Shown here one piece after another: positions 45,974 through 54,829 of a stretch of 64,000 nt of DNA. The DNA is taken from positions 620,001 through 684,000 of the forward strand of contig NZ_CP010554.1 in NCBI RefSeq assembly GCF_000934545.1. The letters run 5' to 3'. The notes under the pieces are model-generated. The model was not told the origin of the DNA, made no database searches, and saw nothing but the letters and a program-made list of their open reading frames with translations. This stretch comes from Rugosibacter aromaticivorans (lineage in GTDB: Bacteria; Pseudomonadota; Gammaproteobacteria; Burkholderiales; Rhodocyclaceae). Within the stretch, counting starts at the first letter, position 1. The number at the start of each line of letters is the position of its first letter. A program made the position numbers and the translations under genes.

Positions 45974-48220
45974 ATGACCCCACCCCTCATGCCGTCTGCG
46001 CTGGCCGACAAGTCGATTAATCCAGGCCACCCGCCAAAGCCAGATAACCCGGATAACCATTTCCCGGCATCGCCAGCGCCAGCCAGCTTTTCTGTCAGCC
46101 TGTCGGATCTCAACGCGCGTCTTGCTACCTATTTGAGCCCTGAGGATATGGTGCGCGTGGGCGAGGCCTATCTGTTTTCTCAAGCAGCGCATAGCGGCCA
46201 GATGCGTGTCAGTGGCGATCCTTACATTTCTCACCCGCTGGCAGTCGCTGCCGGATTAGCCGATTGGCATTTGGATGTGCAGGCGCTGAGTGCCGCGTTG
46301 CTGCACGACGTGATGGAAGACACCGACATCACCAAAGAGCAGCTGACCGAACGGTTTGGCAAAGGCGTGGCCGATCTGGTTGATGGTGTTTCCAAGATTG
46401 ATCGCATCGAGCATCAAAGCTTTGAAGAGGCGCAGGCCGATAATTTTCGCAAGATGCTGCTGGCGATGGCGCGCGATGTCCGAGTGATCCTCATCAAGCT
46501 GGCTGATCGGCGACATAACATGCAGACGCTGGGCTCCATGCGGCCAGATAAACGTCGGCGGATTGCCAGAGAAACGCTGGATATTTACGCCCCCATCGCC
46601 AACCGGCTGGGCCTGAATGCCTTGTATCGCGAGTTGCAAGAGCTCGCCTTTTGCCATGGACAGCCCATGCGTTATCGGGTGCTGGAAAAAGCCGTCAAGA
46701 AGGCGCGGGGCAATCGGCGCGAGGTGGTCAATAAAATTCTTGAAGCGATACGCACGACCCTGCCCAGCGCTGGGCTGGATGCTGAAGTCATGGGCCGTGA
46801 AAAGCATCTGTATGGCATTTATCGCAAAATGCGTGAAAAGCAGTTGAGCTTTTCTCAAGTGCTGGATATTTATGGCTTTCGCATTGTGGTGAAGAATCGT
46901 TCGAGTTGTTATCTCGCGCTGGGGGCATTGCATGCGCTTTATCCGCCGGTGCCGGGCAAGTTTAAAGACTACATTGCTATTCCCAAAGCCAACGGCTATC
47001 AGTCGTTACACACCACATTAATCGGCCCGTTTGGCACACCCGTTGAAATTCAGATTCGCACGGCTGAAATGCACAATGTGGCCGAATCGGGCGTGGCTTC
47101 ACACTGGCTGTATAAAGAAGATCACAAGATCAGCCAGTTGCAGCAGAAAACCCACCAATGGTTGCAATCGCTGATTGAGCTGCAGTCTGATTCGGGTACG
47201 GCGTCGGAATTTCTTGAGCACGTCAAAGTTGATCTCTTCCCTAGCGAAGTGTATGTGTTCAGCCCGAAGGGAAAAATTTTCGCTTTGCCGCGTGGCGCCA
47301 CAGCCGTTGATTTTGCTTACGCTGTGCATACAGACATTGGCGACCGTTGCGTAGCGTGTCGCATCAATTTTGAAACTTCCCCGCTGCGCACAGAACTGAA
47401 AAATGGTGATCGGGTGGAAATTATCACGGCACCGCATGCGGCACCGAATCCGGCCTGGCTTAGCTATGTGAAGAGCGCCCGGGCACGGTTCAGGATCCGT
47501 CACTTTTTGAAGACCCAACAAAACGAGGAATCTGTGGCGCTGGGTGAACGGTTGCTTGCGCACGCGCTGCATGAGATGGGGGTGTCACCCGCCAAAATTT
47601 TGCCCGCAGCGTGGGACCGCTTCAAAAAGGAATCAGGCGTGCGCTCAAAACGTGCCGTGCTCTCGGATATCGGCTTGGGCAAGCGCTTGCCCGCGATTGT
47701 GGCGCGCCGCCTGGCCGAAGGGCTGGATGTGCCAGCGACGAATTTGACCGCGAACCCCCCACGTGCGCGCCAGGCGATTTTGATTCGCGGCACAGAAGGT
47801 ATCGCCGTGCAACTGGGCAAGTGTTGCCGGCCGATTCCCGGTGACCCGATTGTCGGTTTGATTCGCAAAGAACAGGGGCTAGTCGTGCATACGCATGATT
47901 GCCCTGTGTTGGCAAAGCTCAGAAGCGAGCGCGGCAATTGGGTGGATGTTGCCTGGGATGTATTGCCGGACCATCTGTTTGATGTCACCATCCGCGTGAT
48001 TGTTAAAAATGCGCGTGGCTTGCTGGCACGGCTGGCGAAAGGAATTGCCGATAGCAATGCCAATATCATTGATGTCAGCGTGGAAGATGATCGCGACTCC
48101 ACCATGCTGTATTTCACTGTGCAGGTGACTGATCGCGTTCACCTCGCGCGTATCCTGCGTGCCCTGCGGCGTGTGCCCGAGGTGCTGCGTCTGGCGCGCT
48201 ACATTAATCCAAAAAACTAG
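45974..48220 (+). CDS. spoT: Bifunctional (p)ppGpp synthetase/hydrolase
   Basis: 748 residues from ATG 45974. HD hydrolase domain with ISHPLAVA and LLHDVMEDTDIT (His111, Asp112), synthetase domain with YGFRIVVKN and KDYIAIPKANGYQSLHTT, a TGS domain (VYVFSPKGKIFALPRGATAVDFAYAVH, about 425-485) and a C-terminal ACT domain. Intact HD residues support the SpoT/Rel bifunctional form. The start region is loosely defined; the first ~40 residues are Pro-rich. Confidence 0.94.
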   Translation: MTPPLMPSALADKSINPGHPPKPDNPDNHFPASPAPASFSVSLSDLNARLATYLSPEDMVRVGEAYLFSQAAHSGQMRVSGDPYISHPLAVAAGLADWHLDVQALSAALLHDVMEDTDITKEQLTERFGKGVADLVDGVSKIDRIEHQSFEEAQADNFRKMLLAMARDVRVILIKLADRRHNMQTLGSMRPDKRRRIARETLDIYAPIANRLGLNALYRELQELAFCHGQPMRYRVLEKAVKKARGNRREVVNKILEAIRTTLPSAGLDAEVMGREKHLYGIYRKMREKQLSFSQVLDIYGFRIVVKNRSSCYLALGALHALYPPVPGKFKDYIAIPKANGYQSLHTTLIGPFGTPVEIQIRTAEMHNVAESGVASHWLYKEDHKISQLQQKTHQWLQSLIELQSDSGTASEFLEHVKVDLFPSEVYVFSPKGKIFALPRGATAVDFAYAVHTDIGDRCVACRINFETSPLRTELKNGDRVEIITAPHAAPNPAWLSYVKSARARFRIRHFLKTQQNEESVALGERLLAHALHEMGVSPAKILPAAWDRFKKESGVRSKRAVLSDIGLGKRLPAIVARRLAEGLDVPATNLTANPPRARQAILIRGTEGIAVQLGKCCRPIPGDPIVGLIRKEQGLVVHTHDCPVLAKLRSERGNWVDVAWDVLPDHLFDVTIRVIVKNARGLLARLAKGIADSNANIIDVSVEDDRDSTMLYFTVQVTDRVHLARILRALRRVPEVLRLARYINPKN

Positions 48221-48233
48221 AAGGGAACCCCTG

Positions 48234-48422
48234 ATGGCTCAGTACGAATCTGAATTTACCCAATTTATGCGTGACTGGATGGCAGCACACCCGGAGCAAG
48301 CCGCTGAACAACAAGCTGGGCGCGCGCTTTGGTGGGATAAGGCGCCTCGGCCGTTAGAGACCATCGCGCATGACGCTGCAGCCAGGGTAGCGGTTAAGCC
48401 GTATTACTATGACATCAACTGA
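48234..48422 (+). CDS. DUF3460 family protein
   Basis: 62 residues. YESEFTQFMRDWMAAHPE, RALWWDKAP and the terminal KPYYYDIN match the DUF3460 family, a small protein found after spoT in betaproteobacteria. Function unknown. An AAGGGAA site lies 10 bp upstream. Confidence 0.88.
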   Translation: MAQYESEFTQFMRDWMAAHPEQAAEQQAGRALWWDKAPRPLETIAHDAAARVAVKPYYYDIN

Positions 48423-48434
48423 GCCAGCATCAAT

Positions 48435-49631
48435 TCAGCCACCGGGCGATTCATCGGGTGCCGGACTGATACGGCGTGTGAGCAGACCGATTAGTGCCAC
48501 CCCTGCAAACGCGGCACCGACATAAAACGTCATGGCCGGGCCAAATGCGGCCCATACGCCCCCGGCTATCACGCTAGCGGCCAGCAGCGCCAGGCCACTC
48601 GCCAGATTGAACACACCAAAAGCCGTGCCGCGTAAATCTGCCGGTGCCGCATCGGCAACCAGTGCAGAGAGCAGACCCTGTGTTGCGCCCATGTGCAGGC
48701 CCCACAGCGCGGCGCCCAGACCTATCAGCCAGATGTTGCTCGTCAGCGCCAGCACGAGGTCGGACACGATCAGAAAGAAAATGCCCAAGGCCAGCAAATG
48801 GCGTCGGCCGCCATTGTCGGACAGCCTGCCGAAAGGGTAAGCACTCACGGCATAAACGATATTCATCACGACTAGCATCAGCGGTACCCAGGTCACCGCC
48901 AGCCCGACATTTTCGGCGCGCAGCAGAAGAAAAGCCTCGGAAAAACGGGCGCAGGTCAGCACCGCCGCAAACGCCACCAGCCACCAGAAGCGGGGGGCAA
49001 GCCGATGCAGGTTTTCGCGGCGAAGCGGCGAGCGCAACTGCGCTGCCGGGCGCGTTGACTCCGGCTCCTCAACGCCAAAAATAATCAGCAGCACGCAGAT
49101 AAACGCTGGTACCACCGCCACCCAGAAGACCAGACGAAAGTTATCCTGCGTCGCTACCATCAGCGCCATCGCCAGCAGCGGCCCGGCAAAACCGCCCACG
49201 GTATCCATTGCCTGACGCAAGCCATATGCCGCGCCGCGATTTTCCGGCAGCGTGATGTCGGCGATCAGCGCATCGCGCGGCGCACCACGTATGCCCTTGC
49301 CGACGCGGTCGATAAACCGTGCGGTAAGCACCGCGCCTATGCCATTGGCCAGCGGAAACAGCGGCTTGGTCAGCGCCGCCAGCCCATAGCCCAGCAACAC
49401 CAGCGGCTTTCTGCGGCCCATCCAGTCTGAAATCACCCCCGAAAATATCTTGACGATGGAAGCTGTCGCTTCGGCTATGCCCTCGATAAAGCCAACCGAC
49501 AAGGCGCTCGCCCCCAGTACGGTGACCAGAAACACTGGCAGCAGGCTGTGGATCATCTCCGAAGAAAGGTCCATGAACAGGCTCACCAGCCCGAGCGCAA
49601 CGATACTGCTGGGCAGCTTTGAGCGATTCAT
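48435..49631 (-). CDS. MFS transporter
   Basis: 398 residues from ATG 49631 (MNRSKLPSSIVALGLVSLFM), about twelve membrane segments. FIEGIAEATASIVKIFSGVISDWMGRRKPL and RFIDRVGKGIRGAPRDALIAD are typical of a drug/metabolite exporter branch. A longer open frame upstream is made of repeat R12 and is not part of the protein. Substrate unknown. Convergent with the DUF3460 gene. Confidence 0.87.
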   Translation of the reverse strand: MNRSKLPSSIVALGLVSLFMDLSSEMIHSLLPVFLVTVLGASALSVGFIEGIAEATASIVKIFSGVISDWMGRRKPLVLLGYGLAALTKPLFPLANGIGAVLTARFIDRVGKGIRGAPRDALIADITLPENRGAAYGLRQAMDTVGGFAGPLLAMALMVATQDNFRLVFWVAVVPAFICVLLIIFGVEEPESTRPAAQLRSPLRRENLHRLAPRFWWLVAFAAVLTCARFSEAFLLLRAENVGLAVTWVPLMLVVMNIVYAVSAYPFGRLSDNGGRRHLLALGIFFLIVSDLVLALTSNIWLIGLGAALWGLHMGATQGLLSALVADAAPADLRGTAFGVFNLASGLALLAASVIAGGVWAAFGPAMTFYVGAAFAGVALIGLLTRRISPAPDESPGG

Positions 49632-49718
49632 GGCGGTACTCCCTGAGATGGAAACGCGATGCACAACGATACACTGTGATTGATTGCGCAGCATGGAATC
49701 ACATGGGCAAACGTCAGC

Positions 49719-49852
49719 GAAAAGTCGGCACCCCGAGGTACCCCCTGCGGGGCGTGTCGGTGATACGCCGCGAAGCTTTGAATCTGACCGCAGGGAATGT
49801 TTGAACCCGCTGTTGGGCAGAGCCGTCTCTGGAAGGCCCTCTTTGGGGATGG
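49719..49852 (+). repeat. Long repeat copy R12 with internal insert
   Basis: GAAAAGTCGGC, then a ~26-bp GC-rich insert (ACCCCGAGGTACCCCCTGCG plus GGGCGT) that can fold on itself, then GTCGGTGATACGCCGCGAAGC and the ~65-bp tail shared with R10. The tail's end hairpin has decayed (CCCTCTTTGGGGATGG). It lies upstream of the MFS gene. Confidence 0.85.
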
Positions 49853-49876
49853 CGTACGAGACACAGGGCACGCAGC

Positions 49877-50221
49877 CTACTGGTCTTCTTCCCAGTGGAA
49901 CGTGTGCATTACCCGATGCACGACCGGCGTGAGCACGATGCCGGCGATGACCAAAAATAACAAGCCCGCATAGAGCGCATACAGGCCGGCAAACAATTTG
50001 CCCCCATCTGTGTGGGGCGCGTCGACAGGCCCCATGCCACCCATGAGCATGGCAGCATTCAAAAAGGCATCCCGCCAGGGAAGATGCTCGAAATACATGT
50101 AGCCCGCCATGCCGAGCAAGAGAGAGAACAGCAACAGGGCAAGCGCAACTGCTGCGTGGCGAAGCACTCGCCGCGCAAATTGCCTGCGGGGAAGGGGTGG
50201 GTGGGCCTTTGATTCGTACAT
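49877..50221 (-). CDS. Two-helix membrane protein, K+-channel-like pore without filter
   Basis: 114 residues from ATG 50221. Two membrane helices (about 20-41 and 81-103) flank a loop AFLNAAMLMGGMGPVDAPHT then GGKLFAGLYALYAG, the layout of Ion_trans_2 two-helix channels. The potassium filter TVGYG is replaced by MGGMGP. The protein ends HRVMHTFHWEEDQ. I recall similar small proteobacterial proteins; their function is unknown. Confidence 0.7.
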   Translation of the reverse strand: MYESKAHPPLPRRQFARRVLRHAAVALALLLFSLLLGMAGYMYFEHLPWRDAFLNAAMLMGGMGPVDAPHTDGGKLFAGLYALYAGLLFLVIAGIVLTPVVHRVMHTFHWEEDQ

Positions 50222-50373
50222 GAGCGTTCGGTTGATCAGCGTGAAATGGCTATGATTATGCCGCATGCTCAAGCGAAACTTACACGCAGGGAAACATGCG
50301 TACGGTGGGGTGGTAGCGTCATCTGCTTTATCGCCTTGTTCCTTGCGTAAAAAACTTTTTTGGTGAGGTGAGT

Positions 50374-50560
50374 GTGCCGCAAGAAAACTGACACCGAGTA
50401 GAGTCCCCCATTCACTTCTACCGGCAGTTGAATTGACAATTCCAACGTGTATTTCGGTAATTTCTTTGACCTTTGACAATTGCGAGTCCAACATCACTTC
50501 CTGAAATCTGCTTAGTACCGCACGACTCTCATCACCGCGTTCTGGAAACAGGCTGCTCTT
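50374..50560 (-). pseudogene. Decayed 3' end of a histidine kinase
   Basis: Reads KVKEITEIHVGIVNSTAG then GTLLGVSFLAAHS, which lines up with VKEIAEIHGGSVSATEGRDG and GVLFSVSFPAASP at the end of the kinase coded at 58721-60121. The DNA also aligns (GTGTATTTCGGTAATTTCTT versus GTGTATTTCGGCAATTTCTT). Upstream parts are frameshifted. It is what remains of a related TctE/QseC-type kinase next to czcA. The rest of 50222-50373 shows nothing recognisable. Confidence 0.72.
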
Positions 50561-50587
50561 TTCCGATGTCACGATACGATGTGATTC

Positions 50588-53500
50588 TCAATAATCCAGA
50601 GTATTTCGTTCCTTTCCAAAACGCCCAAACAGGACGGGTAGCAGCAGGAGCGTGAACAGTGTGGCGCTGACGATGCCGCCAACGATGACGACGGCAAAAG
50701 GACGTTGTGTTTCCGATCCAATACCATGTGAGAGCGCTGCCGGCATCAGGCCGATCCCTGCCATCAAGGCGGTCATGATAATAGGCCGCAGGCGACTCAC
50801 GGCACCATCGGAAATCGCATCGTTAAGCGAAGCGCCACGGCGCAGAAGGTCAAGCACCTGTTCGACCATGATGACACCATTCTGTACGGAGATTCCTGCC
50901 ACAGCGATGAATCCAACCGCTGCCGACACCGAGAGGTGCAGGCCGGAAAGTGCCAGTCCGCAAAAGCCGCCGATTAGCGTAAACGGCACCATGGCCAATA
51001 CCAGTGCCGCAGGTCGCATACTACGGAAGGTCCAGAACAACAGCAGGAAAATCAGCCCCAGCGAAATGGGCACGATGATCTTGAGCCGCTTCATGGCACG
51101 TTGCTGGTTTTCGAACTGTCCTCCCCAAGTGATACTGTAACCAGGCGGCAGCACGATCTTTGCGGCTACTTTAGCTTGAGCCTCGGTAACAAAGGAGCCC
51201 TGGTCGCGTCCCATTAGATTGAGTTTTACGATGACATTGCGTCTCCCCGCTTCGCGCGAAATGCGCGCGGCACCCTGGCGCACGTCGATACGGGCAATTT
51301 CAGCCAGAGGAATCGTCCCGCCACCAGGCAGAGCGACTGCCAGTCCGCCAACATCATCTACCGCATCGCGGAACTGCTCAGCGAGCCGCACGGTAATGTC
51401 GAAGCGGCGGTCGCCTTCGTAGAATCCACCAACAGTAACGCCGCCCAGCGCAGTTTGCACGGCCATATTGGCATCGCTGACATTAACGCCCAGCCGCGAC
51501 AGCGTGGTGCGATTCAGATGAATATCGATTTCACTTTGTCCGCCCACTTTCAACGCTTCAACATCGGTAGCACCATGGATGCTGCTGAGTAGTTCGGCTA
51601 TCTGTTCGCCTTTGTCCTCCAGCACCGTGAGGTCAGGCCCGAATACCTTGACGGCGATTTCGCCCTTCGCGCCTGAAAGCGATTCTTCAACGTTGTCCTG
51701 AATCACTTGCGAGAAGTTGGTGGGAACACCAGGAATCGTGTGAATCCGCTTCTCCATGTCGGATATCAGTTCCTCCTTATCGCCGAATCGCCATCCCATG
51801 CGGGGTTTCAAGTCAGCGAGGATCTCAACGCTGTTGGTACCCTTTGGGTCAGTGCCGTCGTCGGGCCGGCCGATTTGCGAGATAACAGTTTGCACTTCCG
51901 GATAGCTGCGCAGGATATCGCGGACGCGCCGCTCGACGTTGTGCGTTGTTTCCAGCGCCGTCGATGGTGGAAGGGTCAGTGTGAGCCAGATATTGCCTTC
52001 ATCCAGCTTAGGCAGGAACTCGGTACCCAACAGCGGCGACAGCAGTAGAGTCAGTATCAGTAGTGCTGCGCTACCCGCGATGACTTCTCGACTTCTTTTC
52101 TGAGACAAAGCCAAGATGCGACGATATTTTTCTTGTAAACGATGCATCCAGGGGCTGTGCTTTTCGCCCATGTCTTCACGCTTCATGGCGAACGACAACA
52201 GCGCAGGAACTAGCGACAAAGTAAGGATCAGTCCTCCCAGCAATGCGAAAGAAAGCGTCAGCGCGACGGGCGTGAAAATTTTCCCCTCGACCCGCTGGAA
52301 TGTAAAGATTGGCAGGAAGGCCAGGATGATGATGGACTTGGAAAATAGAATCGGATGACCAAGCTCCATGACGGTTTGCTGCAATGTGTGCATGCGCCAC
52401 GGCAGTCCTGCATGTTGCGGATTGTTTTCCGAATGCTCGAGTGCTAGTCGAACCATCAGTGCTTCGGTGAGGACTACCGCAGAATCGATAATGATGCCGA
52501 AGTCGACAGCACCAAGCGACATCAGGTTGGCGGACACTCCAAGTGCATGCATGCAGATGAAAGCGAACAGCAGTGACAACGGAATGATCGAGGCCACAAT
52601 CAAGGCGCTACGCCAGTTTCGCAGGAACACGACCAGAATGACAGAAACCAGCAAGGCGCCGACGAGCAGATTTTCGACTACTGTGCTGACGGTACGCTGT
52701 ATCAGGTGACTACGTTCGTAAATCGGCTTCAACTTCACGCCTTTCGGTAGTTTGGCGTTTATCTCGTCGATGGTCTTTCTGACCTGATTCACTACCTTTG
52801 TCGCATTTTCACCCTTGGTCATCTGCACGATGCCTTCGATGACGCTGTCATGCTCGTTGTAGGTGACGATACCGGAGCGAGGGCGCTCGCCGGTCACGAC
52901 GTTCGCGATGTCGCGTACCAACACGGTGCGGCCATTGCGGCTGGCGATAGCGACATCGCCTATGTCCTCGATGTTCTGAAACAGTCCTAACGAACGAACC
53001 ACTAATCCTTCATCGCCACGGCGGACAATGCCGGCGCCAGTATTCGCACTGGCGTTGGAGAGTGCTTGTGTTACCTGATCGATAGTGACGGCATAACGCC
53101 GCAGTCGTTCCGGATCGACTCGGACCTGGTACTCCTTAATTGCACCGCCGAAGCTGACGACATCTGCGACACCAGGCACCATGCGCAAGTTCGGGCGTAC
53201 CACCCAATCTTGCAGCGCGCGTATTTCTGTATCCGGCATAGCAGCCGGTACATCGATCACATACCGGTAGATTTCACCGACGGCCGTTGACAGTGGCGCC
53301 AGTCCCGGTTGCACCCCGGGTGGCAGAGTGACGTTGCCAAGTTTTTCCAACACTTGTTGGCGCGCGAAATAGTCGTCGGTATTATCGGCGAAAGTGAGGG
53401 TGATAACCGACAGCCCATTCATGGAAACCGAACGCAACTGTGTAAGCTGCGGTGTTCCGCTCATTTCGCGTTCGATCGGCAATGTGACTGCACGTTCAAT

Positions 53501-53680
53501 TTCTTCAGGTGCCTGGCCGGGCATCAGGGTGACGATCTGCACTTGGACATCCTGTACATCGGGAAAGGCTTCAATCGGCAATTCGCTGATGGCGTAGCCG
53601 CCCGCAATGACGATTACGGCAGTTGCCAGCAGTACGAAGATCCGTTGCTGGAGAACGAAGGTGATCAACGGCGGCAACAT
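50588..53680 (-). CDS. czcA: Heavy-metal efflux RND pump, CzcA type
   Basis: 1030 residues, full length, twelve helices and two periplasmic loops. The helix-4 proton-relay signature is DFGIIIDSAVV (Asp393, Asp399), the CzcA/CnrA/NccA form for divalent ions (Zn, Co, Cd, Ni) rather than the CusA form for Cu/Ag. Other landmarks are SELPIEAFPDVQDVQVQIVT at the start and GGDxSxEAGRR-like RISREAGRRNVIVK later. It is last in the operon C-B-A, 3 bp after the czcB-like stop. Confidence 0.94.
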   Translation of the reverse strand: MLPPLITFVLQQRIFVLLATAVIVIAGGYAISELPIEAFPDVQDVQVQIVTLMPGQAPEEIERAVTLPIEREMSGTPQLTQLRSVSMNGLSVITLTFADNTDDYFARQQVLEKLGNVTLPPGVQPGLAPLSTAVGEIYRYVIDVPAAMPDTEIRALQDWVVRPNLRMVPGVADVVSFGGAIKEYQVRVDPERLRRYAVTIDQVTQALSNASANTGAGIVRRGDEGLVVRSLGLFQNIEDIGDVAIASRNGRTVLVRDIANVVTGERPRSGIVTYNEHDSVIEGIVQMTKGENATKVVNQVRKTIDEINAKLPKGVKLKPIYERSHLIQRTVSTVVENLLVGALLVSVILVVFLRNWRSALIVASIIPLSLLFAFICMHALGVSANLMSLGAVDFGIIIDSAVVLTEALMVRLALEHSENNPQHAGLPWRMHTLQQTVMELGHPILFSKSIIILAFLPIFTFQRVEGKIFTPVALTLSFALLGGLILTLSLVPALLSFAMKREDMGEKHSPWMHRLQEKYRRILALSQKRSREVIAGSAALLILTLLLSPLLGTEFLPKLDEGNIWLTLTLPPSTALETTHNVERRVRDILRSYPEVQTVISQIGRPDDGTDPKGTNSVEILADLKPRMGWRFGDKEELISDMEKRIHTIPGVPTNFSQVIQDNVEESLSGAKGEIAVKVFGPDLTVLEDKGEQIAELLSSIHGATDVEALKVGGQSEIDIHLNRTTLSRLGVNVSDANMAVQTALGGVTVGGFYEGDRRFDITVRLAEQFRDAVDDVGGLAVALPGGGTIPLAEIARIDVRQGAARISREAGRRNVIVKLNLMGRDQGSFVTEAQAKVAAKIVLPPGYSITWGGQFENQQRAMKRLKIIVPISLGLIFLLLFWTFRSMRPAALVLAMVPFTLIGGFCGLALSGLHLSVSAAVGFIAVAGISVQNGVIMVEQVLDLLRRGASLNDAISDGAVSRLRPIIMTALMAGIGLMPAALSHGIGSETQRPFAVVIVGGIVSATLFTLLLLPVLFGRFGKERNTLDY

Positions 53681-53683
53681 CGG

Positions 53684-54829
53684 CTATTCGCCTCCGGCGA
53701 GTTCAGAAGCTAACAGTAGTGCGCCGGATTGAACGATTTTTTCCGTGGCGGTGATGCCAGCTGAGAGATACACGAAGTCGCGGTCCTGCAACGCAGCTTC
53801 GACACGCCGTTTCTCGAACTCCCCTGTCGCGCGCTCGACGAATACGAAATGGGTGACCCCTTGCGTGATGATGGCGGCGGAAGGCACGCGCAGCACCTTT
53901 GGCGAGTCTGCTGCCAATAAACGTACCCGCACGAACATCTCAGGCCGAAGTCGCCCATCGGGATTGGCTACCGATACGCGCACCGCAACACGTCGGGTGG
54001 CGGGATCGAGCGTGGGCGCCACGCGCTCGATAATAGCTGGGAATGACACGTTATTCCAGGTTTGTGCTTCGAGCGCGACCACCTGTCCGGGTTTGACCTT
54101 GTCGATCAGGTGCTCTGGCAAATCAATCATAGCCCACAATCGTTCGGGGTCGCTGACTACAAACAGCGGCGCTGCGTTCCCCGGGCCAACTTCAGCACCG
54201 GGATTGGCGTTGCGTTCCGTCACGATACCGCTAATCGGTGCGACAAGCGAGAACGTTTCACCCTTTGCACCGTATGAGACATGCAGATTGGCCAATCGCA
54301 GTTGTGCTCGTTCGTATTCGGCACGCGCCTGCTGCCAGTCGGCCTCGGCATCTTCGAGGCCCTTGTGTGCCAATACTTCACCTTCATACAGCGTCTTGTT
54401 GCGGTGAAAGGCATTTTCCTTGCGCTGTAAATCAGCCTTGGCTTTCTGTGCATCGGCCAGCGCGCTGCCGAGATCCGGCGAATCGAGAATCAACAAGGGT
54501 TGCCCCTTGTTCACGCGGTCGCCGATATCGACAGGCATCGACACGATGCGCCCCGCAAGAGGAGAACTCACTCTTGCGGTAACACTTTCATCATAGGCAA
54601 GTCTTGCATTCAGCGGCTCAGACAGCGGTAAGGGTGCTACAACAGGAATGTCGCTGTGAATCTCGGCTAACTGGGGTGATCCAGGGGGATAACGCAGGAC
54701 GCCCTCTTTGTGTGTAAAAGCAGGCGCTGTAGTTGGCGTCGATTGATGCGTTTTCAGAAGGTTCCATCCGCCCGCTCCGGCTATGGCCACAGCTGTCAAT
54801 ATGATTAATAGGTTACGGTGAACTATCAT
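53684..54829 (-). CDS. czcB: Metal-efflux RND adaptor, CzcB type
   Basis: 381 residues from ATG 54829, overlapping the outer-membrane gene's stop by four bases. An N-terminal anchor, barrel-sandwich part (ARVSSPLAGRIVSMPVDIGD and VNKGQPLLILDSPDL), coiled coil (about 130-180) and the VAPISGIVTERNANPGAEVG lipoyl half. No His-rich metal-binding N-terminus. The open frame upstream of this ATG is a shadow inside the C gene. Confidence 0.92.
   Translation of the reverse strand: MIVHRNLLIILTAVAIAGAGGWNLLKTHQSTPTTAPAFTHKEGVLRYPPGSPQLAEIHSDIPVVAPLPLSEPLNARLAYDESVTARVSSPLAGRIVSMPVDIGDRVNKGQPLLILDSPDLGSALADAQKAKADLQRKENAFHRNKTLYEGEVLAHKGLEDAEADWQQARAEYERAQLRLANLHVSYGAKGETFSLVAPISGIVTERNANPGAEVGPGNAAPLFVVSDPERLWAMIDLPEHLIDKVKPGQVVALEAQTWNNVSFPAIIERVAPTLDPATRRVAVRVSVANPDGRLRPEMFVRVRLLAADSPKVLRVPSAAIITQGVTHFVFVERATGEFEKRRVEAALQDRDFVYLSAGITATEKIVQSGALLLASELAGGE

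Noticed and set aside
49632..49871. 80-codon N-terminal extension of the MFS transporter
   Set aside because: It is a translation of repeat R12; the ATG at 49631 gives the normal MFS start.
54712..54730. GTAAAAGCAGGCGCTG inside czcB
   Set aside because: Two mismatches in the core and no second box; not distinguishable from chance.
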